Shown: positions 35,093 through 43,558, numbered from the stretch's first letter. The stretch: 63,270 nt of DNA from Kribbella albertanoniae (GCF_004348455.1 NZ_SMKA01000018.1:1-63270); one strand, 5' to 3'. Made by a program: numbers and translations. Notes: generated by a model not told the origin, from the letters alone.

Positions 35093-36211
35093 ATGACTAT
35101 CGAACCCTTCCGGCTTGCCGTGCCCGACAGTGAACTGGCTGACCTGCGGACCCGGCTCGACCTGGTCCGCTGGCCCGACGAAATCCCCGACGCCGGCTGG
35201 GAGTACGGCGTACCGGTGGCCTATCTGCAGGATCTGGTCGCCTACTGGCGCGACACCTACGACTGGCGAGCAGCCGAAGCCCGGCTGAACGAGTGGCCGC
35301 AGTTCACCACCACGATCGATGGCGCCCAGGTTCATTTCGCCCATCTCCGCTCGTCCGCGCCGGATGCGATCCCGCTGATCCTCACGCACGGCTGGCCCGG
35401 CTCGATCGTCGAGTTCACCGAGGTCGCCGGCCCGCTGCTGGAGTCGTTCCACCTGATCATCCCGAGCATCCCCGGTTTCGGGCTGTCCGGGCCGACCCGC
35501 GACCGCGGCTGGGAGTACCAGCGGATCGCGCGCGCTTGGGCCGTCCTGATGAACGAGCTCGGCTACGACCGGTACGGCGTACAGGGCGGCGACTGGGGTG
35601 CCGCGATCTCGCGCGAACTCGGGCGGATCCACCCCGAGCGGGTGATCGGCGTACATCTCAATCTGATCCCTGGCGCCGGGGCGACCTCGGAACCGACGGC
35701 TGCCGAGCTGGAGCCGCTGGACCAGGCCGAGCGGGACCGGACCTGGGCGTCGTGGCGGCGGTTCCAGGCGTGGTCGAAGGAGGAGCAGGGGTACGCCGAT
35801 CTGCAGTCGACCCGACCGCAGACCCTGGCCTATGCGTTGACGGATTCGCCGGTCGGGCAGCTGGCGTGGATCGCGGAGAAGTTCGTGGCGTGGAGCGATC
35901 CGGCGACCGAGATCGACCGTGATCATCTGCTCACCAACGTGATGCTCTACTGGCTGACCCGGACAGCGGGGTCAGCGGGCCGGATCTACTACGAGCGCGC
36001 GCACGCGTCGTACGGAGATCTGATCTCGACCACCCCGACCGCGTTGCTCGACCTCGCACACGAGAACTTCATCCCGTTACGGCACAAGGTCGCGCAGACC
36101 GACAACATCGTCCGCTGGACGAGCCATCCGCACGGCGGGCACTTTGCGGCCATGGAACAGATGGCCGTTTTCGTCGGGGACGTACGTGCGTTCTTCCTGA
36201 GTCTTACCTAA
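35093..36211 (+). CDS. Epoxide hydrolase (EHN-type alpha/beta hydrolase)
   Basis: The 372-residue enzyme opens epoxides to diols. It has the N-terminal EHN domain (EPFRLAVPDSELADLRTRLD ... RWPDEI), the oxyanion motif HGWPGS (99-104) and the nucleophile Asp167 in GGDWGA. Lid tyrosines lie in the region after 270, and the catalytic His is in SHPHGGHFAAMEQ near the end. Length agrees with microsomal-type bacterial homologues. ATG at 35093 was preferred to a 12-codon extension because the domain begins there. It stands alone between the small membrane protein and an orphan regulator. Confidence 0.9.
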   Translation: MTIEPFRLAVPDSELADLRTRLDLVRWPDEIPDAGWEYGVPVAYLQDLVAYWRDTYDWRAAEARLNEWPQFTTTIDGAQVHFAHLRSSAPDAIPLILTHGWPGSIVEFTEVAGPLLESFHLIIPSIPGFGLSGPTRDRGWEYQRIARAWAVLMNELGYDRYGVQGGDWGAAISRELGRIHPERVIGVHLNLIPGAGATSEPTAAELEPLDQAERDRTWASWRRFQAWSKEEQGYADLQSTRPQTLAYALTDSPVGQLAWIAEKFVAWSDPATEIDRDHLLTNVMLYWLTRTAGSAGRIYYERAHASYGDLISTTPTALLDLAHENFIPLRHKVAQTDNIVRWTSHPHGGHFAAMEQMAVFVGDVRAFFLSLT

Positions 36212-36255
36212 GCTAGGCATCGGCTGGGGGGCCATCAGATTGGCGGAACATCGTC

Positions 36256-36873
36256 ATGGGGGGCGGGGCCGTGATCCGAGTGTTGCTCGGACACCGGGGC
36301 GCATTGCTGCGTGGGGCATTGGCCACGGTGTTCGCTACTGAAACTGATCTGGACGTTGTTGCTGTGCTGGAGCACGCCGACGAGGTGCTGCTCGCGACCG
36401 CGCGGCAACAGCCCGACGTACTGGTGCTGGACGCCCAGTTGCCAGGCGACCTTCGGGTCGAGACTGTGATGCGGCGCGCGCCGTTGACCGCCGTACTGAT
36501 GTTGTCCGATCGCGATCTGCCGGCAGCGAGCATTCTGGGGCTGATCCGCCAGACGCCGCGGGTCGGGCTGATCGCGACCGATACGTCACCCGGCGAGCTG
36601 GTCACGGCGATCCGGGGGATCGCGTCCGGGCAGACGGTGCTGGATCAGGAGCTGGTGCTGGCCGCGCTCCGGGCCGACGACAATCCGCTGACCGATCGCG
36701 AGCGCCAGGTGCTGCGGCTGGTGACCACCGGCGCGACTGCGCAGGAGGTGGCGCGGAAGCTGTGCCTGAGTTCGGGGACGGTGCGCAACTACCTGTCCCG
36801 CATCCTCACCAAGACGCAGGCACGGACCCGGATCGAGGCGGTCCGTAAGGCCGAGCGGGCGGGCTGGATCTGA
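36256..36873 (+). CDS. NarL/LuxR-type response regulator with degenerate receiver
   Basis: This 205-residue protein has an N-terminal receiver-like domain and a C-terminal LuxR HTH (LTDRERQVLRLVTTGATAQE, then VARKLCLSSGTVRNYLSRI). The usual acidic pair at the start is replaced (VLLGHRGALLRGAL), although an Asp remains at the phospho-site position (VLVLDAQLPG, about 58). No kinase gene is adjacent. It may be an atypical, phosphorylation-independent or ligand-controlled regulator. GTG at 36271 is an alternative start. Confidence 0.85.
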   Translation: MGGGAVIRVLLGHRGALLRGALATVFATETDLDVVAVLEHADEVLLATARQQPDVLVLDAQLPGDLRVETVMRRAPLTAVLMLSDRDLPAASILGLIRQTPRVGLIATDTSPGELVTAIRGIASGQTVLDQELVLAALRADDNPLTDRERQVLRLVTTGATAQEVARKLCLSSGTVRNYLSRILTKTQARTRIEAVRKAERAGWI

Positions 36874-36904
36874 ACTGTCCCGAGGCCGGACTAGGGTTGC
36901 CCGC

Positions 36905-37531
36905 ATGGGATTCACCGGTTTCCCGGCGGCAGCGCTGGACTTCTACGACGACCTCGAGATGGACAACAGCAAGACCTACTGGACGGCGAACAAGCACGTC
37001 TACGAGGAGTCGGTGCGAGCGCCGATGGCGGCGCTGCTGGCCGAGCTGGAAGCCGAGTTCGGTAAGGCGAAACTCTTCCGGCCGTACCGCGATGTCCGGT
37101 TCGCCAAGGACAAGACGCCGTACAAGACTCACCAGGGTGCGTTCATCGACCTGGCGCCGGCAACGGGCTGGTACGTCGAGGTGTCGGCTCCCGGGGTTCG
37201 GGTGGCGGCGGGGTTTTATGAGGCGAACTCGGAGCGGCTGGCCCGGGTTCGGACTGCCATCGATGACGACCGTCGGGGCAAGCAGCTCGAGAAACTGCTG
37301 GACGATCTCACCGCAGCCGGGTGGACGGTTGGTGGCGATCGGCTCAAGACCAGTCCGCGTGGTTATGACGCCGAGCACCCGCGGATCGAGCTTCTGCGGC
37401 ACAAGTCCCTGACGGTCGTGAAGTCCTACGGTTTCGAGCCTGTCATCCACACGCCGGAGCTGGCCGACGTGATCCGGGCCGACTGGCAGGCGACTCAGCC
37501 CCTGCTGACCTGGCTGACCGACAACACCTAA
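36905..37531 (+). CDS. DUF2461 family protein
   Basis: The 208-residue protein matches the DUF2461 (TIGR02453) pattern: FTGFPAAALDFYDDLEMDNS, then FRPYRDVRFAKDKTPYKTH, and GFYEANSERLARVRTAIDDD. The function of this widespread family is not established. Length is typical. It follows the orphan regulator by 31 nt and could share its transcript. Confidence 0.88.
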   Translation: MGFTGFPAAALDFYDDLEMDNSKTYWTANKHVYEESVRAPMAALLAELEAEFGKAKLFRPYRDVRFAKDKTPYKTHQGAFIDLAPATGWYVEVSAPGVRVAAGFYEANSERLARVRTAIDDDRRGKQLEKLLDDLTAAGWTVGGDRLKTSPRGYDAEHPRIELLRHKSLTVVKSYGFEPVIHTPELADVIRADWQATQPLLTWLTDNT

Positions 37532-37578
37532 ACCCCGTACCGAGCCGGTCGCGGGGAGTGACGCGCTTCACGTAATGA

Positions 37579-37597
37579 ACCAAATGACGAATTTGGT
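37579..37597. promoter_or_regulatory. Palindromic operator before FAD-TetR-hydrolase operon
   Basis: Perfect 7-bp arms ACCAAAT (37579-37585) and ATTTGGT (37591-37597) are separated by GACGA, 22 nt upstream of the monooxygenase ATG. The AT-rich palindrome stands out in high-GC DNA, and a TetR gene is the second gene of the downstream operon. Binding by that TetR is inferred. Confidence 0.6.
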
Positions 37598-37619
37598 CAG
37601 TGCGTCTAATGTGGGAGTC

Positions 37620-38837
37620 ATGACCACTTCAACGGAACGGCAGCGCCGGGCACTGGTTGTTGGGCTCGGCATCAGCGGCACGTCGACAGCACTCGCGCTC
37701 CTCCGGGCCGGCTGGACGCCGGTTCTGGTGGAGAAGGCGCCGCAACGGCGTTCGGGCGGGTACTTCGTCGGTCTGTTCGGCGCGGGCAAGACCGCGGCCG
37801 AGCGGCTCGGCATCCTGGATCTGTTGCACGACCGGACGGCGTACGACGGACGGAACTACGACGCCGATCGGTTCGGTGAGTGGCGGGCAGGAATCGGCTT
37901 CCGCGATATTCCGGGCGAGCCGTGGCTGATGGTCCGCGGTGATGTCGAGCAGGCCGCGTTCGAGGCGCTGCCCGCGGGCGTTGAGGTTCGCTACTCGACG
38001 GTGCCGACCAAGATCGAGCAGGACGCCGACGGCGTGGACGTTACGCTGACGAACACGGCGGACGGCAGCAGCGCCACCGAGCGCTTCGACCTCGTTGTCG
38101 GTGCGGACGGTCTGCGGTCGACGGTTCGCAAGCTGGCGTTCGGGCCTGATACGCGTTACCTGCATCGGCTCAACTACATGATCGCCGCGTTCCAGTTGCC
38201 CGGTGGGCTCGGCAGACTCGCGCTGCACGACGGTCTCACCCTGCTGGAGCCCGACCGCTCGCTGTGGGTGTTCCCGTTCGCCGACCACGCACCGACGGTG
38301 CTCTTCGGCTATCAGACCGACGACGTGGACGCCGAGTTCACCGAGCCGCCGGCGGTCCGCGTGCGCAAGGCATTCGGTCCGAATCCGACGGGCGACGTAC
38401 TGGGTGCAGCTCTGGAAGCGCTCGAGGCCACCGACGATCTGCTGTTCGACTCGGTCGAGCAGGTACATATGAACCGCTGGCACGAGGGACGCGTCGTACT
38501 GGTCGGTGACTCGGCTTGGTGCGTGACTCTGTACGCCGGGATGGGCGTCTCCGCAGGTTTGGCCGGAGCGGACCTGCTCGGGACCATGCTCGGCCGGTAC
38601 GACGATGTCGGGCGCGCGCTGTCCGAGTGGGAGGGCCAGTTGCGCCCGCACATGGGCTACTACCAGCAGCTGGGCATCCAGCAGACCGCGATCTTCACGC
38701 CCAACCGCAAGCAGATCACGGTGCGCCGGCTGATGACGCGGGGGATGACGATGCCGGTAGCCTCGCAGGTGCTGAAGTTCGTCCGGACCCACAACAAGTC
38801 CGGCCGGATGAAGGACCTCGACATCGCGCGGGTGTGA
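37620..38837 (+). CDS. FAD-dependent monooxygenase/oxidoreductase
   Basis: The 405-residue flavoprotein has a Rossmann FAD motif VVGLGISGTSTALALLRAG (about 12-30). The DG motif of aromatic-hydroxylase-type enzymes is DLVVGADGLRSTVRKL (about 155-170), and the second FAD motif is VVLVGDSAWCVTLYAGMGVS (about 292-311). It probably hydroxylates an aromatic or polyketide-like compound using NAD(P)H and oxygen. ATG at 37620 fits the Rossmann start; upstream in-frame codons cross the operator palindrome. First gene of an operon with TetR and an epoxide-hydrolase-like enzyme. Confidence 0.9.
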   Translation: MTTSTERQRRALVVGLGISGTSTALALLRAGWTPVLVEKAPQRRSGGYFVGLFGAGKTAAERLGILDLLHDRTAYDGRNYDADRFGEWRAGIGFRDIPGEPWLMVRGDVEQAAFEALPAGVEVRYSTVPTKIEQDADGVDVTLTNTADGSSATERFDLVVGADGLRSTVRKLAFGPDTRYLHRLNYMIAAFQLPGGLGRLALHDGLTLLEPDRSLWVFPFADHAPTVLFGYQTDDVDAEFTEPPAVRVRKAFGPNPTGDVLGAALEALEATDDLLFDSVEQVHMNRWHEGRVVLVGDSAWCVTLYAGMGVSAGLAGADLLGTMLGRYDDVGRALSEWEGQLRPHMGYYQQLGIQQTAIFTPNRKQITVRRLMTRGMTMPVASQVLKFVRTHNKSGRMKDLDIARV

Positions 38838-38852
38838 ACGGAAGGACGAACG

Positions 38853-39554
38853 ATGGCGGTACTGGCCGAGCAGGAATCCGGCAGCGCGGCACGCATTCTC
38901 GGGGCCGCGCGGGAGCTGGTGCTCAAGCGCGGGGTCAAGGGGCTGACGGTCGCGGAGATCGCGGACCGGGCACATGTTGCCAAGGGCACCATTTACCTGC
39001 ACTGGAGCACCCGCGAGGACCTGCTGGTCGGGTTGTTCGGCCGGGACTTCATGGCCTCTCTCGACGAGTCCGCCGCGCGCCTGGCCGCCGACCCCGAGGT
39101 CGCGCGTCCCAGCCGGCTGGTGCCGATGATGGTCCAGAGCACGGTCGAGCATCCGTTCATCCGCGCGCTGCAGACCGAGGACGATGACCTGCTTGGCGTT
39201 CTCACCCAGCACCCGCGCAGTGCGAAACTCCTGGAGACCCTCGGTCCTGCCGCCATGGTGGGTGTCGCCCTGCCGGTCTGGCGTCGGCATCGCCTCGCTC
39301 GCACCGACTGGGAGTTCGACGAGCAGGCCTATGCCTTACAGGCCTTGCTGGTGGGCTTCCTGAACACAGCCGTCGAACGCCGGACCCTCGCGATCATCTC
39401 CGTCCGCGAACCGTCCCGGGTGATCGCCGCCGCGGTGACCGCGCTGCTCGGTCCCGAAGAACCCGGGCCCGGCGACGTCCGTGCCACCGCCGACGCAGCC
39501 CTCGCCGAGCTCGCGATCAAGCGCGCAGCACTCCTGGAATCCATCGGTAAATAA
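38853..39554 (+). CDS. TetR-family transcriptional regulator
   Basis: The 233-residue regulator has an N-terminal HTH (ILGAARELVLKRGVKGLTVA, then EIADRAHVAKGTIYLHWSTR) and a helical ligand-binding C-terminus of normal length. It begins 15 nt after the monooxygenase stop and is followed by a hydrolase gene, so it most likely represses this operon through the palindrome at 37579 and is released by a substrate of these enzymes. Confidence 0.92.
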   Translation: MAVLAEQESGSAARILGAARELVLKRGVKGLTVAEIADRAHVAKGTIYLHWSTREDLLVGLFGRDFMASLDESAARLAADPEVARPSRLVPMMVQSTVEHPFIRALQTEDDDLLGVLTQHPRSAKLLETLGPAAMVGVALPVWRRHRLARTDWEFDEQAYALQALLVGFLNTAVERRTLAIISVREPSRVIAAAVTALLGPEEPGPGDVRATADAALAELAIKRAALLESIGK

Positions 39555-39571
39555 CAGAGGAGCCAGAAACC

Positions 39572-40486
39572 TTGCCCAGCAACAGAATTGTCCGGCTGAA
39601 CGGCATCGACCTTCACCTCGCTGAGCAGGGCGAAGGCCCACTCGTCCTCCTGCTGCACGGCTTCCCCGAAACGTCGCATTCATGGCGCCACCAACTCGAA
39701 GCCCTCGCCGAGGCCGGCTATCACGCCGTCGCGCCGGATCAACGCGGGTACGGCGGGAGCGACCGGCCGAGCGCGATTGACCAGTACTCGATCTTCCACC
39801 TGGTCGGCGATGTCGTCGCTCTCATCCATGAACTGGGGGAGGAGCAAGCCGTTGTCATCGGCCACGACTGGGGTTCGATCGTTGCCTGGAACACCGCGCT
39901 GCTGCGGCCGGGCGTCGTACGAGGAGTTGTCGGTATCAGTGTGCCGCCGATCCCGCGGGGTGCGTTGCCGCCGCTGACCGCCACCGAACAACGCTTCGGC
40001 CCGGACTTCTATCAGAACTACTTCCAGGAGCCCGGTGTCGCGGATGCCGAGCTGGGCAAGGACATTCCAGGTGCACTCCGCCGCATCTACGCCGGCGCGC
40101 CTGCTCCCGAACCATCCCCAGGTTTCGCCGGTCGGTTCCTCGACCCGTCCACGTTGCCTGCTTGGCTTCCGGCTGAGGATCTGGCTGTCTTCGTCGACCA
40201 GTTCACCGCCAGTGGGTTCACCGGCGGCCTCAACTACTACCGCAACCTCGACCGCAACTGGGAGCAGACCGCAGCCTGGCAAGACGCCCCGATCACTCCG
40301 CCTGCGTTGTATATCAGCGGCGAGAACGACGGCGTCCGCCACCTGTATCCGCTGGACGCCGCCGCCCGCGCCATCGTCCCGAACCTCCGCGGGGCAATCG
40401 ACGTACCGAATTGCGGCCACTGGACCCAGCAAGAACAACCCGACGTGGTCAACACCGCGCTTCTCGAGTTCCTGAAGGGACTCTGA
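39572..40486 (+). CDS. Alpha/beta hydrolase, epoxide hydrolase/haloalkane dehalogenase type
   Basis: The 304-residue enzyme has oxyanion motif HGFPET (29-34), a nucleophile Asp99 in IGHDWGS, and catalytic His in NCGHWTQQEQP near residue 273. Asp as nucleophile and the HGxP motif indicate an epoxide hydrolase. The start is TTG at 39572, because GAGGAG lies 11 nt upstream and the sequence begins right at beta1. It is the third gene of the FAD-TetR operon and may open an epoxide made by the monooxygenase. Confidence 0.88.
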   Translation: MPSNRIVRLNGIDLHLAEQGEGPLVLLLHGFPETSHSWRHQLEALAEAGYHAVAPDQRGYGGSDRPSAIDQYSIFHLVGDVVALIHELGEEQAVVIGHDWGSIVAWNTALLRPGVVRGVVGISVPPIPRGALPPLTATEQRFGPDFYQNYFQEPGVADAELGKDIPGALRRIYAGAPAPEPSPGFAGRFLDPSTLPAWLPAEDLAVFVDQFTASGFTGGLNYYRNLDRNWEQTAAWQDAPITPPALYISGENDGVRHLYPLDAAARAIVPNLRGAIDVPNCGHWTQQEQPDVVNTALLEFLKGL

Positions 40487-40502
40487 CTCGTACGATGGGG
40501 AG

Positions 40503-41363
40503 ATGCCGAGATCGCCAGGCCCACCCACCGTGCGCCTCCGCCGCCTGGCCGCCGAACTGACAGCCTTCCGGGCAGCGGCCAAGCTGACCCGTGAGCAGGT
40601 TGAGGAGCAGACCGGCGTCAATCAGGGCACGCTCTGGCGACTCGAGAAGGGCCATGCCAAACCCCACAACGGCACCCTCGAGACGCTGTTCGACCTGTAC
40701 GACGTTCCGGCCGGGCGCCGGGCTGAGCTGATCGAACTGGCTCGTGGGGCGAAGTCACCTGGCTGGCTCCGGCAGTATCGCGAGTACTCGCACGAGCTGT
40801 CGCAGGGGTACGCGACCTACATCAGCTTCGAGTCCGAGGCGAAGGCGGTGCACAACTTCGAGACGCTGCTCGTTCCCGGCCTGCTGCAGACCGAGGAATA
40901 CGCCCGGGCGACGATGGTCGACGGTCTGCCGATCGAGGAAGAGGCTGTGCGGCGGCGAGTGCAGGTGCGGATGGAACGGCAGGCGATCCTGAGCCGGGAT
41001 GCTGAGCCGCTGCAGTTCTGGGCGGTGGTTGACGAGGGTGCTCTGCACCGGGTGGTCGGCAGCCGGGAGATCATGCGTGCTCAGCTCGGCAAGTTGCTGG
41101 AGCTGAGCGAACGGACCAACGTCACCTTGCAGGTCATTCCGTTCGAGAAGGGCGCCCATGCCGGGATGAACGGGTCGTTCGCGCGCCTCATCTTCGGCAC
41201 CGGCGTACCGGATCTCATCTACGAAGAGCGCTGGGGAGGCGACCTCTTCCTGGAACTGGAATCCGAGATCGACCGCTACAGCTACGTCTTCGACCAGCTC
41301 CGCGCCACCGCCCTGAGCCCGCGCGACACCAGCACCCTCATCGCAGGACTGATCGCTCGGTAG
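40503..41363 (+). CDS. XRE-type HTH regulator with DUF5753 domain
   Basis: This 286-residue protein has a Cro/CI-type HTH (LTREQVEEQTGVNQGTLWRL, about 28-47) and the DUF5753 domain from about 95 on. The diagnostic segments are YISFESEAKAVHNFETLLVP followed by GLLQTEEYARA, and GRSREIM-like sequence near 190. This is the WhiJ/Scr1-like family, usually paired with a small DUF397 protein and active in development or antibiotic control in actinomycetes. Here the DUF397 gene is 2.2 kb away. It starts 16 nt after the hydrolase stop. Confidence 0.9.
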   Translation: MPRSPGPPTVRLRRLAAELTAFRAAAKLTREQVEEQTGVNQGTLWRLEKGHAKPHNGTLETLFDLYDVPAGRRAELIELARGAKSPGWLRQYREYSHELSQGYATYISFESEAKAVHNFETLLVPGLLQTEEYARATMVDGLPIEEEAVRRRVQVRMERQAILSRDAEPLQFWAVVDEGALHRVVGSREIMRAQLGKLLELSERTNVTLQVIPFEKGAHAGMNGSFARLIFGTGVPDLIYEERWGGDLFLELESEIDRYSYVFDQLRATALSPRDTSTLIAGLIAR

Positions 41364-41456
41364 CCCAGTTGTCCACAACCTCGCGTTTTCGCTGTCGATA
41401 GGTACGACGAGAGCTCCCAACGGACGGCGGCCGACCCCGATCAGCGGCCCAAATTC

Positions 41457-41482
41457 GGATGGTGACAACACCGTCACCATCC
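41457..41482. repeat. Perfect 10-bp inverted repeat in the spacer between the two DUF5753 genes
   Basis: GGATGGTGAC (41457-41466) and GTCACCATCC (41473-41482) are separated by AACACC. The two flanking genes are convergent, so it may be a bidirectional terminator, although there is no T-run and it is 94 nt from the first stop. No coding frame in this 282-nt spacer is supported. Confidence 0.6.
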
Positions 41483-41645
41483 GTACGGTCGTTCCATGAC
41501 GACCACAAGTTCCTTCAACGGATCAAGGGTCCCTGAGCAGCGGGGCGGGCATGCTGGATCCCTGACGCCCGTGTCCGTCCCGCTTCCCATCTCCGCGGTC
41601 CGATCCACCGCAACCGCCTGGGACTGGGGGATCGCGGAGCTACCG

Positions 41646-42524
41646 TCAGGCGTCGAAGTCGCGGCGGATGCCGGCGAGGATGTCGCGGGTCTTGTTCGGC
41701 GGCGGTGCCGCGACACACAGCGCTTCCATCGTCGCCGTGTACTGGTCGAGGTCTTCCAGCTTGTCCAGGTAGAGGGCGCTGGTGAGGTGCTCGATGTAGA
41801 CGACGTCGGCGAGGTCGGGCTCGGGGAAGCGGAGGATGCTGTACGCACCGCCGGTGGCCGCGTGGCCTCCGGCACCGAAACCCATCACCTGCAGGGTGAT
41901 GTTCGGCAGTTGGCTCATCTCGATGAGGTGGTCGAGCTGCATCATCGTCGTCTTCACGCCGCCGATCGGCCGGCGCAGTACTGCCTCGTCGATAACAGCC
42001 CACAGCCGGACAGGGCTCGGACGGGTCAGCACGTCCTGACGGCTGATCCGCAGGGTGACGCGACGCTCGACCTCTTCGGCCGTGACCAGACCGCGCCCCA
42101 ATTGAACGACCGCACGGACGTAGTCCTGGGTCTGCAGCAGACCGGGCACGAACTGCAACTCGTAGGAACGGATCAGGGCGGCGGCCGATTCGAGACCGAG
42201 GTAGGAGTGGAACCAGCTCGGCAGCACGTCGCCGTACCGGTGCCACCAGCCGGGGTTGTTCGCTTCACGGGCCAGGGCAAGCAGGCGCTCCCGCTCGTCC
42301 CCGTCGTCCAGACCGTAGAGGGTGAGCAGGTCGCGGACGTCCCGCTCCTTGAAGCCGACGCGGCCGAGCTCCATCCGGCTGACCTTCGACTCCGAAGAGC
42401 GGATCTCCCACCCGGCGTCCGCCCGGCTGATCCCGGCGGCGTCCCGCATCCGGCGCAGGTGCGCTCCGAGGATGATGCGGAGCGCTGTCGGTCCGCTTTG
42501 CGCGCCCGACTCCGTCACACTCAC
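41646..42524 (-). CDS. XRE-type HTH regulator with DUF5753 domain (second)
   Basis: The 292-residue protein has an HTH in RMRDAAGISRADAGWEIRSS and ESKVSRMELGRVGF (about 25-58) and a DUF5753 domain (YLGLESAAALIRSYELQFVP, GLLQTQDYVRAVVQ). It resembles the gene at 40503 but is clearly a different member, not a recent copy. GGAGGT lies only 2 nt before the GTG at 42524, so the GTG at 42518 may be the real start. It faces the mini-gene/DUF397 cluster and probably regulates it. Confidence 0.9.
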   Translation of the reverse strand: MSVTESGAQSGPTALRIILGAHLRRMRDAAGISRADAGWEIRSSESKVSRMELGRVGFKERDVRDLLTLYGLDDGDERERLLALAREANNPGWWHRYGDVLPSWFHSYLGLESAAALIRSYELQFVPGLLQTQDYVRAVVQLGRGLVTAEEVERRVTLRISRQDVLTRPSPVRLWAVIDEAVLRRPIGGVKTTMMQLDHLIEMSQLPNITLQVMGFGAGGHAATGGAYSILRFPEPDLADVVYIEHLTSALYLDKLEDLDQYTATMEALCVAAPPPNKTRDILAGIRRDFDA

Positions 42525-42817
42525 CTCCGGCCCCCAGTGGCTCAGTCCTCAGCTACCCCAGCGCGGTTCCGGGGTGAACCGGTCCCGCAGGCAGACATCA
42601 TCGCATGTCCGTCACCGAATCTGCCGAAGTTCTTACATAAGCCACGCGAATCGCCATCGGTCGTGACGTTCGGTGATCCAGGGTGGTCGGCGAGCGGCTT
42701 TCTTGTCAAGACAAACTCGACCCCTCACGGGCTCTCGAACAGTGTTCGGCGCCCCCTCCGTGGGCCCACATCACGCCTGAAGTGGCCGAATTGGGTCTCG
42801 AAACGGAAAACGTGCGG
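42525..42817. other. Divergent spacer upstream of second DUF5753 gene
   Basis: There is no supported gene here. The stretch holds the promoter side of the DUF5753 gene and turns less GC-rich around 42600-42720 (for example TTCTTACATAAG and CTTGTCAAGACAAACTC, a small inverted repeat). A 61-codon frame starting at 42683 runs through it but has no convincing protein character. Confidence 0.4.
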
Positions 42818-42847
42818 ATGCACGTGCATCGGGCGCTTGCATTCGCA
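42818..42847. promoter_or_regulatory. Bipartite palindrome motif, copy A
   Basis: A perfect 12-bp palindrome ATGCACGTGCAT (42818-42829) is followed 7 nt later by TTGCATTCGCA (42837-42847). The same pair with 6-nt spacing occurs at 43822-43850 in the same orientation. Copy A lies 14 nt before the first mini-gene. Two matches this long within 1 kb strongly suggest a shared regulator site. Confidence 0.6.
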
Positions 42848-42860
42848 GCGTGCCGACGCC

Positions 42861-42995
42861 ATGATTGAATCATGCACAGAAGGTGAGCTGGCTCTCGCAC
42901 TTGGTGACATCGAGAGAGCCGGTAGGCCGGTCCTACAGATCGCTGGTGACGAGCGCACCGGCATGACTGGTTGGGGAACCCGAGTCGATGATTGA
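42861..42995 (+). CDS. Mini-gene 1, unknown function
   Basis: This 44-residue product starts MIESCTEGELALALGD and ends GMTGWGTRVDD. It is acidic and looks like a single helix-strand unit. Its stop overlaps the next mini-gene start (ATGATTGA). Small acidic proteins of this kind accompany DUF5753 regulators in actinomycetes, but no family was recognised. No clear ribosome-binding site is visible; coding is supported by the overlap and by the regulator-type motif just upstream. Confidence 0.45.
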   Translation: MIESCTEGELALALGDIERAGRPVLQIAGDERTGMTGWGTRVDD

Positions 42996-43179
42996 CGACG
43001 ACAGTGAGGTAGCCGAGCACACCGCCTATGCAGGCGGACGCGCGCCCGACGAGCTGACTGAGCGGGAGATCCAGGAGCTGGTGGCGCGCTGCCCCGAGCA
43101 GCAGCGCTGGGCCTTCGAAGGCTGGTTGCGCGGTGTCCGTCAGCTCGACGGTGACCCCATCGTGAGCCTGGCCCCATGA
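42988..43179 (+). CDS. Mini-gene 2, unknown function
   Basis: The 63-residue acidic product has a helical middle (ELTEREIQELVARCPEQQRW). It overlaps mini-gene 1 by 8 nt at its start and a possible downstream ATG by 4 nt at its end, so the three mini-genes look like one translationally coupled set. No domain was recognised. Possibly a small partner of the DUF5753 regulators or an anti-sigma-like factor, but that is inference. Confidence 0.6.
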   Translation: MIDDDSEVAEHTAYAGGRAPDELTEREIQELVARCPEQQRWAFEGWLRGVRQLDGDPIVSLAP

Positions 43180-43202
43180 ACACGGACCGAGGAGGACGGA
43201 AG

Positions 43203-43391
43203 ATGGTAAGGATCTGGCTGGGAGATCATCTGATCGCGGAGTACCTGGCCGAGCCTGACCGTGCCTCCCGGTACCAGCGCGTGATGACGCCCAAGTTCAC
43301 CGGTCTCCGGATCACGGTGGACAACGCCGCCACCGGCAAGGCGTCCGAGCTTCCGAGCAGTGAACAGCTCTGGCCGCTCACCGTTCAGTAG
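43203..43391 (+). CDS. Mini-gene 3, unknown function
   Basis: The 62-residue product begins MVRIWLGDHLIAEYLAEPD and appears beta-rich with GLRITVDNAATGKASE. GAGGAGG lies 7 nt before the ATG at 43203, which decides this start over the ATG at 43176 that overlaps the preceding stop. A strong hairpin terminator follows 30 nt after the stop, closing the mini-gene operon. No family was recognised. Confidence 0.65.
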   Translation: MVRIWLGDHLIAEYLAEPDRASRYQRVMTPKFTGLRITVDNAATGKASELPSSEQLWPLTVQ

Positions 43392-43420
43392 GTAGTAGCA
43401 GCAAGCATTCCCGGTAACAC

Positions 43421-43455
43421 CGAAGGCCGGTCCTCCCTCCGAGGGCCGGCCTTCG
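43421..43455 (+). terminator. Strong hairpin terminator after mini-genes
   Basis: A 15-bp stem pairs 43421-43435 (CGAAGGCCGGTCCTC) with 43441-43455 (GAGGGCCGGCCTTCG), with one G-T pair and a 5-nt loop. It ends the mini-gene operon on the plus strand. Confidence 0.85.
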
Positions 43456-43493
43456 ACGTTGTCTGCGCCCGTACCTCAAAGAGGGCATGGAAA

Positions 43494-43529
43494 AGGGCCC
43501 CTTCGTCACTCGCCTGGCGAAGGGGCCCT
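43494..43529. terminator. Bidirectional hairpin terminator
   Basis: Perfect 12-bp arms AGGGCCCCTTCG (43494-43505) and CGAAGGGGCCCT (43518-43529) are followed on the plus strand by GGTCTTTTT, with AAAA on the other flank. It separates the convergent mini-gene operon and the DUF397 gene and can end both. Confidence 0.88.
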
Positions 43530-43558
43530 GGTCTTTTTCCGATCGTCTGACCCCGAGG

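Noticed and set aside
41496..42995. 499-codon plus-strand frame antisense to the second DUF5753 gene
   Set aside because: Only its last 44 codons (mini-gene 1) look real; the rest mirrors the DUF5753 gene.
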